NCBI RefSeq assembly: GCF_000008545.1
Contig: NC_000853.1
Location: forward strand, 1,502,465 to 1,566,464
Origin: Thermotoga maritima MSB8
GTDB taxonomy: Bacteria > Thermotogota > Thermotogae > Thermotogales > Thermotogaceae
Direction of reading: 5' to 3'
DNA: 64,000 nt
Within the stretch, counting starts at the first letter, position 1, and each line of letters starts with the position of its first letter. This document shows positions 19,863-27,643 of the stretch, piece after piece. Under the pieces are notes generated by a model that did no database searches, had not been told where the DNA came from, and saw nothing but the letters and a program-made list of their open reading frames with translations. Both the position numbers and the translations under genes were made by a program.

Positions 19863-20300
19863 ATGAAAGTAAGCGACATTCTGACAGTGGCCATCAGGCT
19901 GGAAGAGGAAGGCGAAAGATTCTACAGGGAACTATCAGAACATTTTAATGGAGAGATAAAGAAGACTTTCCTTGAGCTTGCCGATCAGGAAAGGATTCAT
20001 GCGGAAATCTTTAGAAAGATGTCAGACCAGGAAAACTGGGATGAGGTGGATTCTTATCTCGCGGGATACGCTTTCTATGAAGTTTTTCCTGACACGAGTG
20101 AAATTTTAAGGAGAAAGGATCTAACCTTGAAAGAGGTTCTGGATATAGCCATATCCGTTGAAAAAGACAGCATAATTCTCTACTATGAACTCAAAGATGG
20201 TCTTGTGAATTCCGATGCACAGAAAACAGTGAAAAAGATCATCGATCAGGAAAAAGAACATCTAAGAAAGCTTCTCGAGATGAAACGTGAAAGTACCTGA
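19863..20300 (+). CDS. Ferritin-like (rubrerythrin-type) diiron protein
   Basis: A 145-aa all-helical protein of the ferritin-like superfamily; the T. maritima homologue (TM1526) has, I believe, a solved structure. Candidate diiron ligands follow the rubrerythrin pattern: EEEGERFY, DQERIH (ExxH), VEKDSIILYYEL and DQEKEH (ExxH). There is no rubredoxin domain, so it is not a full rubrerythrin. A role in iron or peroxide handling in this anaerobe is an inference. It has its own promoter, and its 3' end overlaps the convergent Rrf2 gene by 39 bp. Confidence 0.8.
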   Translation: MKVSDILTVAIRLEEEGERFYRELSEHFNGEIKKTFLELADQERIHAEIFRKMSDQENWDEVDSYLAGYAFYEVFPDTSEILRRKDLTLKEVLDIAISVEKDSIILYYELKDGLVNSDAQKTVKKIIDQEKEHLRKLLEMKREST

Positions 20301-20684
20301 GGCGATATCTTTGATGGTGATGTTAGAAAACAGATCTTTCAAATAATCGGAAAGCCAGTTCCAGAAGTATTTTACCCTGCAGGCCCTGTAATTCTTGCAC
20401 CGGCTGTTGCAGTCCACAATAACAAGGTCTTTTTCAAAGACGCTGATAACATCCAGAAACGATATTTCGTCTGGCGACTTTGCAAGAACAAAACCACCGT
20501 TTTTTCCTTTGATCGAATTCACAAGGCCCGATCTTTTGAGGTAATGAAGGACTTTCAAGGCGAAATTTCTGGTGATGAGTTCTTTCTCAGCGAGTTCCGA
20601 AGAAGACATAGGTCTGTTCTCCAGCGACAATCTCACGAGAAGTCTAAGAGCGTATCTCACGTGTTTTTGACACTTTCCAAACAT
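20262..20684 (-). CDS. Rrf2-family transcriptional regulator
   Basis: A 140-aa winged-helix regulator of the Rrf2 family (as IscR, NsrR). The helix-turn-helix lies in residues 5-65 and the Rrf2 signature GKNGGFVLAKSPDEIS follows. Three cysteines in DCNSRCKNYRACRV (C-x3-C-x5-C) could bind an Fe-S cluster. ATG 20684 has GGAGG 8 bases upstream; TTG and GTG options lie just ahead of it. It is divergent from the prenyltransferase/etf run with 27 bp between the start codons, so it is the natural candidate regulator of that run. Confidence 0.85.
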   Translation of the reverse strand: MFGKCQKHVRYALRLLVRLSLENRPMSSSELAEKELITRNFALKVLHYLKRSGLVNSIKGKNGGFVLAKSPDEISFLDVISVFEKDLVIVDCNSRCKNYRACRVKYFWNWLSDYLKDLFSNITIKDIASGTFTFHLEKLS

Positions 20685-20711
20685 CAAGCGCACCTCCAGG
20701 AGGGATAGATA

Positions 20712-21581
20712 GTGAAGTATTTCGTAGCTGTGAGACCGTTTTCCTTCGTTGCAAGTGCTTTTCCTGTTACTGTGGGAGCCATGCTGGCTGAGGAATTTTC
20801 CTTGATCAGATACATTCTATCACTGATTGCTTCCATTTTCCTACATGCAGGTGTCAACACAACGAACGATTATTTCGATTACAAAAAAGGTGTAGATACT
20901 AAAGATTCTCTTGGTTCGAGTGGACTTCTTGTTTCCGGGAAAATAACACCACGCGAAGAGCTCCTTTTGAGTGTTTTCTGTTACGCGGTGAGTGTGGTTC
21001 TGGGGCTTGTTCTCATAAAGATCTCTGGACCTGCTCTGCTGTGGCTGGGACTTACTGGTCTGGTTCTCGGGTACGCTTACACTGGGCATCCGTTCTATCT
21101 GAAATACAAATCCCTTGGTATGTTTCTCGTGTTTATTCTCATGGGACCCCTGATGGTGCTGGGAGCCTATTATGTTCAGACGGGAAGGTTCTCACTGGAA
21201 GCACTTCTGGTCTCTATTCCCGTGGGGATCGCTACAGATCTCATTCTCCTTGCCAATGAAATTAGAGACTCCGAGTTTGACAGAAGAAGTGGTATCAAAA
21301 CCCTTCCTATTTTGATCGGAGACAGAGCAGCGTCTTTTCTCTACGCGGTCCTCACTGGTTTGATCTACGTCTTTATCGTGATCCTCGTATCGACGGGTGT
21401 TTTTAGAGTAATCTCTCTTGTCAGCTTAGTTTCTCTTCCGCTGTACATACGGGTGATAAAGCAGTTGTTTCAAAAATCAGCGGGAAGGAAAAATGCACGA
21501 GAGATCGCTGACGTTGATAAAATGAGTGCGCTGGCGGAAATGATACTCTTTGTTTCTATGATTTTGGGACTTTTGAGGTGA
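20712..21581 (+). CDS. UbiA-family prenyltransferase (MenA-like)
   Basis: A 289-aa integral membrane prenyltransferase with about eight hydrophobic segments and both UbiA aspartate motifs: NTTNDYFDYKKGVD (about 49-62) and NEIRDSEFDRRSG (about 182-194). Such enzymes attach polyprenyl diphosphate to an aromatic head group during quinone synthesis. The GTG start has AGGAGGG upstream. It heads a plus-strand run that also holds the etf genes and a polyprenyl-diphosphate synthase, implying membrane redox carrier synthesis. The aromatic acceptor cannot be told from sequence. Confidence 0.85.
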   Translation: MKYFVAVRPFSFVASAFPVTVGAMLAEEFSLIRYILSLIASIFLHAGVNTTNDYFDYKKGVDTKDSLGSSGLLVSGKITPREELLLSVFCYAVSVVLGLVLIKISGPALLWLGLTGLVLGYAYTGHPFYLKYKSLGMFLVFILMGPLMVLGAYYVQTGRFSLEALLVSIPVGIATDLILLANEIRDSEFDRRSGIKTLPILIGDRAASFLYAVLTGLIYVFIVILVSTGVFRVISLVSLVSLPLYIRVIKQLFQKSAGRKNAREIADVDKMSALAEMILFVSMILGLLR

Positions 21582-21586
21582 TGCCG

Positions 21587-22207
21587 ATGGTTAAAAGAAT
21601 CTCTGAGATAAGTTTCCTTTCAGTTTTGATCGGACTTTTTTTAGGATGGTATTTCGTCTTTCAGGTGAATATGCTCGATTTCTGGTGGAGAATGTTCATG
21701 ACCACTCTGATTTTTTCTGTGATTTCGATCTTTCTTGGCGGAAAGAGGAACATAAAGCCAAATAAGTACGAGGCGCCCCTTGCGATCTACTCCGCTGTAG
21801 CAGCTTATCTTCTTTTCGTCGTTGGATATTTGATTTCGCTTTTGATTCCTCCGTTTCACAGGGATGTTGTCAGTGTTTACGGACTCGCGGAAGGGCAAAA
21901 TGCATTGAAAGTGATCATTCTTCTCGTGTTCATAGCCTTTTTTGAAGAGATCATATGGCGTGGTTTTGTAACAGAATTCCTTCTCCAACGGCTGGACGTT
22001 GTTCCTTCAATACTGATCTCTTCGCTTCTTTACAGCGTAGTCCACGTGTTCACTGGAAATATGGCTTTGATAGTGGGGGCGTTTGTCCTTGGGATAATTC
22101 TTTCTCTTCTTTATGTGATCACTGGAAAGGTCAGCACACCAGCTTTTGCGCATGCGCTGTGGAGCCTTCTCATATTCGTTGTTTTGCCTCTGAAAGGGGG
22201 TTTTTGA
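21587..22207 (+). CDS. CPBP-family intramembrane metalloprotease
   Basis: A 206-aa polytopic protein of the CPBP (CaaX protease/bacteriocin-processing) family. Motif 1 FFEEIIWRGF is near residues 119-128, motif 2 (VVHVFTG) near 151-157 and motif 3 (AHALWS) near 190, giving the usual glutamates and histidines. Start ATG 21587 is set by GAGGTG six bases upstream; two earlier in-frame starts (21578, 21581) overlap that site. The substrate is unknown; the family also includes non-proteolytic immunity-type members. Confidence 0.82.
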   Translation: MVKRISEISFLSVLIGLFLGWYFVFQVNMLDFWWRMFMTTLIFSVISIFLGGKRNIKPNKYEAPLAIYSAVAAYLLFVVGYLISLLIPPFHRDVVSVYGLAEGQNALKVIILLVFIAFFEEIIWRGFVTEFLLQRLDVVPSILISSLLYSVVHVFTGNMALIVGAFVLGIILSLLYVITGKVSTPAFAHALWSLLIFVVLPLKGGF

Positions 22208-22312
22208 ATGAAAGCACTGAAGCTGATAATCGAGTTTCCGGTTGCTGCAGCTGTTCTCATGTTCGTGGGATTTGACCTTTGGAGGAGATATCTGAGGAGG
22301 CGAAGAGCATGA
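22208..22312 (+). CDS. 34-aa single-span membrane protein between CPBP protease and etfB
   Basis: A small ORF of 35 codons including stop. It begins MKALKLIIEFPVAAAVLMFV and ends with a basic tail WRRYLRRRRA: one hydrophobic helix (about 6-24) with a positive C-terminus, topologically a cytosolic anchor. Support: AGGGGG is 7 bases before its ATG, the ATG directly follows the CPBP stop, and its TGA overlaps the etfB start as ATGA. I know no family. It may be a membrane anchor or accessory peptide for the Etf complex. Confidence 0.65.
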   Translation: MKALKLIIEFPVAAAVLMFVGFDLWRRYLRRRRA

Positions 22313-23166
22313 ATGTGGTTGTCTGTATCAAACAGGTTCCCGATACAACGAACGTCAGAATCGACAGAAAAACGAACAACCTTGTGAGAGAAGGTGTCCC
22401 GTCTATCATAAATCCCGATGATGAAAGGGCACTCGAACTTGCCTCACAATTGAAAGAAAAATTCGGAGCCACGGTTTATGTGATCACTATGGGACCACCG
22501 CAGGCGAAAGAGGCTCTGAAGGATGCCATTGCCTTCGGTCTCGATGAAGCAGTCCATTTGAGCGACAGGACGTTCGCGGGAGCGGATACGCTCGCCACGA
22601 CGTACACACTTTACTGGGGAATAAAGAAGATCGAAGAAAGAATAGGAAAGATAGATCTCATTTTGACAGGAAAGCAGGCGGTGGATGGAGACACCGGTCA
22701 GGTGGGACCTGGTCTTGCTACAAGATTCGGATACGCGCTCGGTGCCTACGTCGTTCGAATAGAGGAAATAGATCCAGAGAAAAAAGAGATGGTGATAGTC
22801 AGAAGACTGGACCAGGGATTTGAAAAGATACGGCTCAAACTGCCAGCGGTTCTCACAATCACGGATGAGCTGAACAAACCGAGGTACGCAGATCTGCCCA
22901 ATCTCATCAGGGCGATCAGGTACGAGCCCATCGTCTGGACTCACAAAGATCTGGGTCTCGATCCAAAAAAATGTGGATTCTTTGGATCACCTACAAGGGT
23001 TGTGAGCACAAACATACCCCCGGCGAGAAAAGGTGGAGACATCATTTCAAAAAATGAAGATCCGGAAGTGGCAGCGGAGAAACTCATAGAAGCTTTGAAA
23101 AAATTTGAAGCCGTTCGACTCGTGGAAGCGTTGAAACCTGTGTTGGAAGGTGAGAAAGATGAGTGA
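22309..23166 (+). CDS. etfB: Electron transfer flavoprotein beta subunit
   Basis: EtfB of the bifurcating EtfABCX complex, 285 aa. The ATG at 22309 (MNVVVCIKQVPDTT) has GAGGAGG eight bases upstream; the longer frame from 22279 would start inside the small ORF. Motifs include the NPDDERALELA segment and the AMP/FAD-binding stretch TGKQAVDGDTGQVGP, which fits the bifurcating subgroup that binds a second FAD in place of AMP. It pairs with EtfA, encoded immediately downstream with an 8-bp overlap. Confidence 0.94.
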   Translation: MNVVVCIKQVPDTTNVRIDRKTNNLVREGVPSIINPDDERALELASQLKEKFGATVYVITMGPPQAKEALKDAIAFGLDEAVHLSDRTFAGADTLATTYTLYWGIKKIEERIGKIDLILTGKQAVDGDTGQVGPGLATRFGYALGAYVVRIEEIDPEKKEMVIVRRLDQGFEKIRLKLPAVLTITDELNKPRYADLPNLIRAIRYEPIVWTHKDLGLDPKKCGFFGSPTRVVSTNIPPARKGGDIISKNEDPEVAAEKLIEALKKFEAVRLVEALKPVLEGEKDE

Positions 23167-24175
23167 GAAAAAGATAATTTTCGTTCTCATAGAACATCAC
23201 GGTGGAAAAGCTCATCCTGTTTCCTGGGAACTCATTGGAAAGGCAAGAGATCTCGCCTCGAAACTGGAAAATTCAGAAGTATGGGGTGTTTTGCTGGGAG
23301 AAGGTCTGGAGAGTGTGGCAAAAGAAGCAATTCAACGCGGAGCGGACAAAGTTCTTTATGTTAAGAACAGGGAATTCAACACGTATGTGAACTATCTCTA
23401 CAAGAAAGCCCTCGTGGATATGGTGAGAAAGTACAGACCGGAGATATTCTTAATAGGTGCAACTCTCGAGGGAAGAGAGCTCGCTGGAATGGTGGCAACA
23501 GAACTTGAAACAGGTCTGACTGCCGATTGCACAGGACTGGATATAATACCGGACAAAAAGCTTCTTGCCATGACGAGGCCCACATTTGGTGGAAACCTCA
23601 TGGCAACCATCATGTGTCCGGATCACAGACCGCAGATGGCAACGGTGAGACCGGGTGTTATGAAAGAGCTTCCGCCGGATCCAGAGAGAACGGGAGAGAT
23701 CATAGAAGAGGAGTACGATTTAGGAACTTTTGACAAACTGATCGAGATTCTGGAAACCATACCGCTTCAGACCCAGGTGAACCTCGAGTACGCTCCGGTT
23801 GTGGTAGCAGGTGGAAAAGGAGTTGGGGGACCGGAAGGTTTCAAGAAATTGAAGGAACTCGCGGATCTCCTTGGAGGAGAAGTGGGAGCTTCAAGGGCGG
23901 CTGTGAAAGCTGGATGGATTTCTCCAGAGCATCAGGTTGGCCAGACCGGAAAAACTGTGAGGCCCGTTCTATACTTCGCGTGTGGCATTTCCGGTGCGAT
24001 CCAGCACGTGGTTGGAATAAAAGAGTCAGAAATAATAGTGGCCATAAACATAGATGAGAAAGCACCAATATTCGATATAGCCGATATAGGGATCGTTGGT
24101 GACCTGCACAAAGTAGTTCCCGCTCTCACTGCAAAACTCAGAGAGCTTCTGAACAAAAGCGGGGTGAAAAAATGA
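23159..24175 (+). CDS. etfA: Electron transfer flavoprotein alpha subunit
   Basis: EtfA, 338 aa. Its C-terminal FAD domain contains the family motifs GGEVGASRAAVKAGW, GQTGKTVRP and an FACGISGAIQHVVGI stretch. With EtfB it takes hydride from NADH and splits electrons between a high-potential path (EtfC, quinone) and a low-potential path (ferredoxin). The start ATG 23159 overlaps the end of etfB by 8 bp; the frame extends to a GTG at 23150 without a ribosome site. Confidence 0.94.
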   Translation: MSEKKIIFVLIEHHGGKAHPVSWELIGKARDLASKLENSEVWGVLLGEGLESVAKEAIQRGADKVLYVKNREFNTYVNYLYKKALVDMVRKYRPEIFLIGATLEGRELAGMVATELETGLTADCTGLDIIPDKKLLAMTRPTFGGNLMATIMCPDHRPQMATVRPGVMKELPPDPERTGEIIEEEYDLGTFDKLIEILETIPLQTQVNLEYAPVVVAGGKGVGGPEGFKKLKELADLLGGEVGASRAAVKAGWISPEHQVGQTGKTVRPVLYFACGISGAIQHVVGIKESEIIVAINIDEKAPIFDIADIGIVGDLHKVVPALTAKLRELLNKSGVKK

Positions 24176-25488
24176 AGATAGAATTCGACGTTGTCGTCGT
24201 TGGTGCTGGCCCTTCTGGTCTGTCCTGCGCATACGTTCTTGCCAAGAATGGTCTCAAAGTTGCGGTCGTGGAGAAAGGAGAATATCCGGGTTCCAAAAAC
24301 GTGATGGGAGGGGTTCTCTACGTACATCCTCTGAAAGAGATCATGCCAGATTTTCTGGAAAAAGCGGCAAATTCGAAAGCTCTTGAAAGAAACGTTATAG
24401 AGCAGAACCTTTGGCTCCTCGGAAATGAAGGTGTCATCAAGATCGGTCACAGAAACGTGGAATGGAAAGAAAATCCGAATGCATTCACTGTTTTGAGGGC
24501 AAACTTTGACAGATGGTTTGCCCAGGAGGTGGAAAAAGCAGGTGCCCTGATCATACCAAAAACCAAGGTGGAAGACTTCCTGAGGAACGAAAAAGGAGAA
24601 ATAGCAGGCGTGGTGACCTCGAGACCAAAGGGAGAAATACACAGCAAGGCGGTTGTGATCGCGGAGGGTGTGAATCCCATCCTCACGATGAAAGCTGGGC
24701 TCAGGAAGGAAGATCTGAAACCACACATGGTGGCCGTTGCTGTGAAAGAGGTGATCAGTGTTCCTGAAGATGTGGTGAACAGGGTCTTCGGTGTGGAGGG
24801 AAACGATGGAGCAACGATAGAACTTCTTGGAAGCTGGTCTGAAGGTATGTTCGGAATGGGATTTCTTTACGCCAACAGATCTTCCGTATCTCTGGGTTGT
24901 GGGGTTCTCCTTGAAGATCTCAGAAAAAAGAAGATCAAGCCGTATCAACTTCTTGAGAATTTGAAAAATCACCCTGTCATTTCCGATATGCTGGGAGAAT
25001 ACAGAAACAACACGATGGAGTATCTGGCACATTTGATACCTGAAGGTGGATACTACGCGATGCCGAAGGTCTATGGAGACAGGGTTCTGGTCTGTGGAGA
25101 TGCGGCAATGCTTGTGAACTCTATACATAGAGAAGGATCGAATCACGCGATCACATCGGGAAGACTCGCTGCTGAAACACTTCTCGAAGCTTTTGAAAAG
25201 GGAGATTTTTCTGAAAAAATTCTGAAAAATTACTACCTCAGATTGAAAGAATCCTTCATATTGAAAGACCTGGAAAAGTACAAAGATCTCATGCCCACTA
25301 TGGAAAAGAACCACCAGTTCGTGGAAATCTATCCGGATCTTGCAAACGATGCTTTGAAGAGATTTCTACAGGTTGACGGAACTCCAAAGTGGGACGTTCA
25401 AAAACAGATCGCGGACATGGTACTTTCCAGGAGAAGTTTGATTGGAATCTCCCTTGATCTGCTCAGATTCTGGAGAGCTGTGAGGTGA
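24172..25488 (+). CDS. etfC: FixC/ETF:quinone oxidoreductase-like flavoprotein
   Basis: EtfC (FixC-like), 438 aa, an FAD protein of the geranylgeranyl reductase/ETF-QO superfamily. The dinucleotide fold VVVGAGPSGLSCAYVLAKNG opens the protein, followed by GSKNVMGG, and CGDAAMLVNSIHREGSN marks the second FAD site. It should pass electrons from EtfAB through EtfX to membrane quinone. It overlaps etfA by ATGA. No transmembrane segment is evident, so it would bind the membrane surface. Confidence 0.93.
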   Translation: MKIEFDVVVVGAGPSGLSCAYVLAKNGLKVAVVEKGEYPGSKNVMGGVLYVHPLKEIMPDFLEKAANSKALERNVIEQNLWLLGNEGVIKIGHRNVEWKENPNAFTVLRANFDRWFAQEVEKAGALIIPKTKVEDFLRNEKGEIAGVVTSRPKGEIHSKAVVIAEGVNPILTMKAGLRKEDLKPHMVAVAVKEVISVPEDVVNRVFGVEGNDGATIELLGSWSEGMFGMGFLYANRSSVSLGCGVLLEDLRKKKIKPYQLLENLKNHPVISDMLGEYRNNTMEYLAHLIPEGGYYAMPKVYGDRVLVCGDAAMLVNSIHREGSNHAITSGRLAAETLLEAFEKGDFSEKILKNYYLRLKESFILKDLEKYKDLMPTMEKNHQFVEIYPDLANDALKRFLQVDGTPKWDVQKQIADMVLSRRSLIGISLDLLRFWRAVR

Positions 25489-25494
25489 TGTACT

Positions 25495-25773
25495 GTGAGG
25501 ATCGAAGATAAACTCTATTTGAACAGATACAGAACGGATGAGGAAAATCCGCATCTCAAAATAAAAGATGAAAGCATCTGTGCGGAAAAATGTTCCGATC
25601 GACCATGTGTGAGCTGTTGTCCTGCGGATGTGTACGAGTGGACGGAGAGTGGAATGGAGGTGAAATTCGAGGGGTGTCTCGAGTGTGGCACCTGTAGGAT
25701 TGTTTGTCCCTTTGGAAACATAGAATGGAATTATCCAAGGGGAAATTACGGTGTGCTCTACAAATTCGGGTGA
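25495..25773 (+). CDS. etfX: FixX-like ferredoxin
   Basis: EtfX (FixX-like), 92 aa, an iron-sulfur partner of EtfC. The C-terminal half has the canonical CLECGTCRIVCP (C-x2-C-x2-C-x3-C) plus further cysteines in CAEKCSDRPCVSCCP, enough for one to two [4Fe-4S] clusters. GTG start six bases after the etfC stop, with GAGGTGA upstream. Gene order B-A-C-X matches the biochemically characterised T. maritima bifurcating complex as I recall it. Confidence 0.93.
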   Translation: MRIEDKLYLNRYRTDEENPHLKIKDESICAEKCSDRPCVSCCPADVYEWTESGMEVKFEGCLECGTCRIVCPFGNIEWNYPRGNYGVLYKFG

Positions 25774-25782
25774 GGTGATTTT

Positions 25783-26124
25783 ATGTATGTGAAGATCGAC
25801 AGAAAGAAGCTTCCCTGTGTGGAGACTGAAGGAACGGTTCTGTGTACCACCTGTGGAAACAGTTACCAGATAGAACCCCGGCAAAAATTGCACTCCATCA
25901 TAGTTACAACGTGTCCGCACTGTGGCCATCAGAACATAAACGTCGTGACAAACAGCGTAAAGTTCATAGAAGAGGTCTTATCCAAGATAGACAGGCTGAG
26001 GAAGGATCTGATGGAGCTGAAGAAGTCCCTTGAAATTGAGTTGCAGCAGAATGGCTTTGTCGACAACTATCCGGAGGTGTTCAAAGCAGATGACGAAAAA
26101 CAAGCTGAACCAAAACTCCTATGA
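25783..26124 (+). CDS. Zinc-ribbon/coiled-coil protein, unknown function
   Basis: A 113-aa protein with a zinc ribbon (CTTCGN at about 21 and CPHCGH at about 44; two CxxC knuckles) followed by a helical, probably coiled-coil segment VKFIEEVLSKIDRLRKDLME. I recognise no named family. It lies 9 bp after etfX in the same operon and overlaps the polyprenyl synthase start by 35 bp, so it is likely co-expressed with the Etf complex, perhaps as an assembly or regulatory factor. Confidence 0.65.
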   Translation: MYVKIDRKKLPCVETEGTVLCTTCGNSYQIEPRQKLHSIIVTTCPHCGHQNINVVTNSVKFIEEVLSKIDRLRKDLMELKKSLEIELQQNGFVDNYPEVFKADDEKQAEPKLL

Positions 26125-26989
26125 ACTGGAAAAAGTCAAAGAACGCATCGAACAGATTCTTTCCCAATTCTTTCCAGAACAGATAATGAAGGATCTTCCG
26201 CTCTACGGAAAGATGTTGAGAGTGAGACTTTCGATACTTTCTTTCAAAAATAGAGGAGTAGAGATCGGTGAAGATGCGATATCTTCTCTTGCAGCTCTCG
26301 AACTCGTTCACCTTGCCTCACTCCTCCACGACGATGTGATCGATGGTGCTCGTTTTAGAAGGGGAAAAGAGACGATAAATTTCATGTACGGTGATAAAGC
26401 AGCGGTGGCAGCGGGGGATCTTGTACTTGTCAGTGCGTTCCATACGGTTGAAGAGATAGGAAATAACAAACTGAGAAGAGCTTTTTTGAATGTGATCGGG
26501 AAAATGTCGGAAGCGGAGCTGATCGAACAGCTGAGTCGATACAAACCGATTACAAAAGAAGAATATCTTCGCATAGTTGAGGGAAAGAGCGGTGCGCTTT
26601 TCGGTCTGGCGTTGCAGCTTCCCGCATTACTCGAGGGGGAACTCGGAGAAGATCTTTACAATCTGGGGGTCACCATTGGAACCATTTATCAGATGTTTGA
26701 TGACATCATGGATTTTGCTGGAATGGAAAAGATTGGAAAAGACGGATTTCTCGATCTCAAAAACGGCGTCGCTTCTTTTCCATTGGTGACGGCGATGGAG
26801 AAGTTTCCAGAAGCCAGACAGATGTTTGAAAACCGTGATTGGAGTGGATTGATGTCATTTATGAGAGAAAAAGGGATTCTGAAAGAATGTGAAGAGACTC
26901 TGAAGGTTCTTGTGAAGAATGTGATAATAGAGAATTCATGGTTGAGAGATTTTGTGGATGGGATTTTTAAAATCAAAATCTCTTCATGA
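26090..26989 (+). CDS. Octaprenyl-diphosphate synthase
   Basis: A long-chain trans-polyprenyl-diphosphate synthase, 299 aa, that I recognise as the structurally characterised T. maritima octaprenyl enzyme. The first aspartate-rich motif is LLHDDVIDGA (D81, D82, D85), the second QMFDDIMDFAG (about 205). The ATG at 26090 has GGAGGTG upstream; the open frame extends 60 bp further into the zinc-ribbon gene. It makes the C40 side chain that the UbiA-type enzyme of the same run could attach to a quinone head group, or lipid carrier precursors. Confidence 0.92.
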   Translation: MTKNKLNQNSYELEKVKERIEQILSQFFPEQIMKDLPLYGKMLRVRLSILSFKNRGVEIGEDAISSLAALELVHLASLLHDDVIDGARFRRGKETINFMYGDKAAVAAGDLVLVSAFHTVEEIGNNKLRRAFLNVIGKMSEAELIEQLSRYKPITKEEYLRIVEGKSGALFGLALQLPALLEGELGEDLYNLGVTIGTIYQMFDDIMDFAGMEKIGKDGFLDLKNGVASFPLVTAMEKFPEARQMFENRDWSGLMSFMREKGILKECEETLKVLVKNVIIENSWLRDFVDGIFKIKISS

Positions 26990-27001
26990 GGAGGTGTACA
27001 T

Positions 27002-27586
27002 ATGTTTGTTGATTACCTGACTGTGTTCATGGCAGATGTTGTTGCAGGGTTGGGCGTTCTCATCGCTTTCGTTCTCAAGGGTCTAAACGATTCTGAGAAG
27101 GCGAAGTCTTTTGCTCCAGCTTTTGCGGCGGTTGGACTTCTGGCGATCGCAACAGGACTCCACATGGTTCTGACCTGGCCGCTTCCCGGCAGCCACAACA
27201 TAGCGTTCGGAGAACCTTTCCTTCTTTACGGTTTCGTCTTTCTCGCCGCGGCAATAGCTGTCGCGAAGGGATGGGATCTCATGCCAACGACGATCTTTGC
27301 GCTGTTTGCGGGAATATACGCGATCATAGTTGGAGGTTCCATCATGGGTTATGGTATGACAAAGCATCCATTCACTTCTGGTCTTGGATTCATCGCAGCG
27401 GGTCTTGTGGGTGTTCTGAGTCCTGTGGTGTGGAAACTCAGAGAAAACAAGGTCATAAGGTTCCTCGGTGTAGTGCTCCTTGCCCTGACACTTCTTCTCT
27501 GGTTTATCACCATGTACGGTTCCGTCACAGGACATATAAACCCGCAAGGTAGTTTCGGAAAATGGACTCCAATTCCGATGAGGTAA
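27002..27586 (+). CDS. DUF981 family membrane protein
   Basis: A 194-aa protein with about six hydrophobic segments; I place it in the DUF981 family of uncharacterised prokaryotic membrane proteins, mainly from anaerobes and archaea. Conserved-looking motifs are ATGLHMVLTWPLPGSHN and FGEPFLLYG. GAGGAGGTG precedes the ATG. It is the last gene of the etf/isoprenoid run and is followed by a strong terminator, so it is probably a functional part of that unit. Confidence 0.72.
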   Translation: MFVDYLTVFMADVVAGLGVLIAFVLKGLNDSEKAKSFAPAFAAVGLLAIATGLHMVLTWPLPGSHNIAFGEPFLLYGFVFLAAAIAVAKGWDLMPTTIFALFAGIYAIIVGGSIMGYGMTKHPFTSGLGFIAAGLVGVLSPVVWKLRENKVIRFLGVVLLALTLLLWFITMYGSVTGHINPQGSFGKWTPIPMR

Positions 27587-27590
27587 AAAA

Positions 27591-27614
27591 AAGGGGCTTC
27601 GGCCCCTTCTTTCT
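27591..27614 (+). terminator. Intrinsic terminator of the etf/isoprenoid run
   Basis: Perfect 7-bp stem AAGGGGC/GCCCCTT with a TTCG tetraloop, followed by CTTTCT. It starts five bases after the DUF981 stop codon. Confidence 0.9.
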
Positions 27615-27615
27615 G

Positions 27616-27624
27616 TGTTAGAAT
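27616..27624 (+). promoter_or_regulatory. Possible extended -10 promoter of the radical SAM gene
   Basis: TGTTAGAAT (TGn plus TAGAAT) directly after the terminator and 20 bp before the start codon. No clear -35 is seen, since that position falls in the terminator hairpin. Confidence 0.4.
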
Positions 27625-27643
27625 ACCCACAGAGGTGATTCTC

